Of a stretch of DNA of 64,000 nucleotides, positions 62,588 through 64,000 are shown in pieces. Numbering within the stretch: the first letter of the stretch is position 1; every line of letters starts with the position of its first letter. The position numbers and the translations under genes are program-made. Location of the stretch: positions 26,667,447 to 26,731,446 of the forward strand of contig OX326959.1 in NCBI GenBank assembly GCA_946800325.1, written 5' to 3'. This DNA is from Luzula sylvatica (lineage: Eukaryota > Streptophyta > Magnoliopsida > Poales > Juncaceae). Below the pieces are notes generated by a model. The model was not told where the DNA came from and searched no databases. It saw nothing but the letters and a program-made list of their open reading frames with translations.

Positions 62588-62609
62588 GAAAGCTTGAATT
62601 TGAATTCAC
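62097..62609 (-). CDS. LINE ORF2 C-terminal RNase H domain, intact 170-codon frame with flank-derived start
   Basis: RNase H type 1 domain of the RVT_3 kind found at the end of plant L1-type ORF2 proteins. The four acidic active-site positions are visible: Asp in CHIDGLW, Glu in HAELKACMEAL, Asp in CDNISLIQAM and Asp in RRDNTRADALARQAR. The frame is uninterrupted to a stop at 62097-62099. The start Met and first seven residues or so come from the target duplication and host flank, not from the LINE, because the element is truncated at 62587. There is no reverse transcriptase, so it cannot move by itself; expression is unproven. Confidence 0.8.
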   Translation of the reverse strand: MNSNSSFRIAKANNPFSESRVIEHVAGHIGEEEFTCHIDGLWTIDGAELGFIVTKAVKVTFCAGIPSQTISPLHAELKACMEALNYLKMSRIKFCAILCDNISLIQAMKNLNHDLDWRVYFQFQDCRAMTIDEKGWRFYHVSRRDNTRADALARQARIANVAYRGDEFPL

Positions 62610-62639
62610 ACTAAGAGAATACTCGCGTTAAACGACGAA

Positions 62640-64000
62640 CATGTAAATTATGTTTTTCATTATAATACAATTATATATTTGTATGATAATATTAATAATA
62701 TCATCTTAAAATAAATTATTTGAATTAATTTAGCAATGATTATTCATATGTTTAACAATTATTTTACATTATAATAACAAAAAATCACATTTTTTTAATC
62801 ATATAATAATACTTATATCAGTGTCATTATATAATAATATATAAGAATAAGATATAATATAATTTTACGAAAAACATAACAACAAATATTATATCATTGT
62901 TCGCATTATTTCATACAATATCAAATATTAAAATAATGAATCATACAACATATGTAATAACACATTATTAATTATATAATAGTAATATTTTTTATTTATT
63001 CACAATGCAATGGAAAATATAAAATAATAAAAACTAAAAAGTGGAAGTAATTTAATAAATAAATCAAAATTTAATTTATAATAAACATAAATACAAATTT
63101 ATATCATATGATTTTTTTATTTATTTCCATTTTGCAAAATAACAATACAATTTGATAGGTGTTTATAAGTTTGAGAAGTTATTTAGATGGATAAACTATT
63201 TTTTAATTCTATTATATTTCGAAAAAGTTTTGTTTGCTTACAAACACAAATATAATCTAATTAGTATTATATGAGATTCTTATTGTTATAATTTTTAAAA
63301 AAATAAATAATAATACTTAAAAATTCTATTATGCAAATAAAATTCTTAAAAATCTATTATGTAAATATGTATTTTTTTGCATTGTATTTTCTTACCTTCA
63401 CAAATTGAAATTATGAAAAAGTATGTATGAACTATGCTAATATGGATGTCAAGATAAAGAAAATTAAAATGAATATACTTGATAGGATTATAAAATTAAA
63501 TTTCCAAAATTATACTAATATACTAATATATGTTTTATAATATTACATATTAAATTATTAGTATTTCATATATAAATTTTTCATATTCCATTGCATTCAC
63601 ATTTGATCATGTAATCTTATATGAAATGTTAAACAATTGATTAGACTTGGTCTAATATAATTCTAACCAATAATAATAGTCCACATCATGAATGTAGGGT
63701 GATTTGGATTTTTAAGAATGCTTAAAACATGGTGTAAAATAATAACACATAAATGACTATCCAAAATATGATCTTCAAAAAATATAAAAAAAAATTAATG
63801 GTTGAGATTAAACCACATCACTACATTATCTAATGGTTCAAATTAATACTTCAAAATAATCATACAAAATGCATGTCTTAAATGATCAAATATAATATTA
63901 ATGCATATGATAAAACCACATCACACAATCTATTGGTTAATAATCATGAGAAACTTGATAATGTGGTTTCATGATGAGGCTCAAAGGTAGGTGCAAAATA
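62640..64000. repeat. AT-rich DNA with dispersed repeat, copy 2
   Basis: From about 63400 it matches the copy at 34610-36740: TATGTATGAACTATGCTAATA, GAATATACTTGA, AAATAATAACACATAAAT, ATATGATCTTCAAAAAAT, TCTAATGGTTCAAATT. No gene to the window end. Confidence 0.55.

Overview
This window is AT-rich nuclear DNA of a flowering plant, most likely a eudicot. The evidence is GT-AG introns, an intronless AMT1 ammonium transporter, a brassinosteroid CYP90A gene, a plant PDX1, a phytolongin relic, CT/GA-rich leaders, and transposons typical of plants (hAT-like, MULE-like, Helitron, Copia, LINE). I could not identify the species.

Five protein-coding genes look intact. Region 1 (1-8.4 kb): the right end of a satellite array of about 125-bp monomers lies against the 3' end of an AMT1 gene (2496-3887, minus). 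A six-exon CYP90A1/CPD gene follows (4705-7874, minus), with a CT-rich leader, a TATA box and two CGTGCG motifs of the BZR1-binding type. Region 2 (8.4-17.4 kb): a graveyard of LTR-retrotransposon pieces, including a Copia primer-binding site and a gag-pre-integrase remnant, plus a Helitron 3' end. Region 3 (17.4-20.5 kb): a six-exon GDSL/SGNH esterase (17419-18823, plus) and the intronless PDX1 vitamin B6 synthase gene (19534-20472, plus). Region 4 (20.5-44.6 kb): no intact gene. It holds nested non-autonomous hAT-like elements, two local tandem duplications, a MITE filled with AT minisatellite, an aspartyl-protease pseudogene, a complete-looking non-autonomous Helitron (37344-39412) and a LINE fragment. 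Region 5 (44.7-47.8 kb): a six-exon RRM RNA-binding protein gene (minus). Region 6 (48-64 kb): more hAT-like and foldback elements, a MULE-like element with insertions nested in TA microsatellites, and a rearranged cluster at 59-62.6 kb. That cluster joins an inverted repeat of a phytolongin 3' end, a broken DNA-level copy of the RNA-binding gene, a phytolongin pseudogene and a young-looking 5'-truncated LINE.

The genes are ordinary housekeeping or hormone genes with no evident common pathway. The most unusual content is repeat biology. Nine elements have 8-bp target duplications and TIRs starting YARNG, and belong to several families. Each family is packed near its ends with its own short palindromic word (CGCTATAGCG, TACCCG/CGGGTA, GATACG/CGTATC, CCGATATCGG, GCCTAGGCGC). 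Two local duplications have one copy carrying such insertions and one copy without, so element boundaries can be read directly. No CRISPR, operon, tRNA or rRNA gene was seen.
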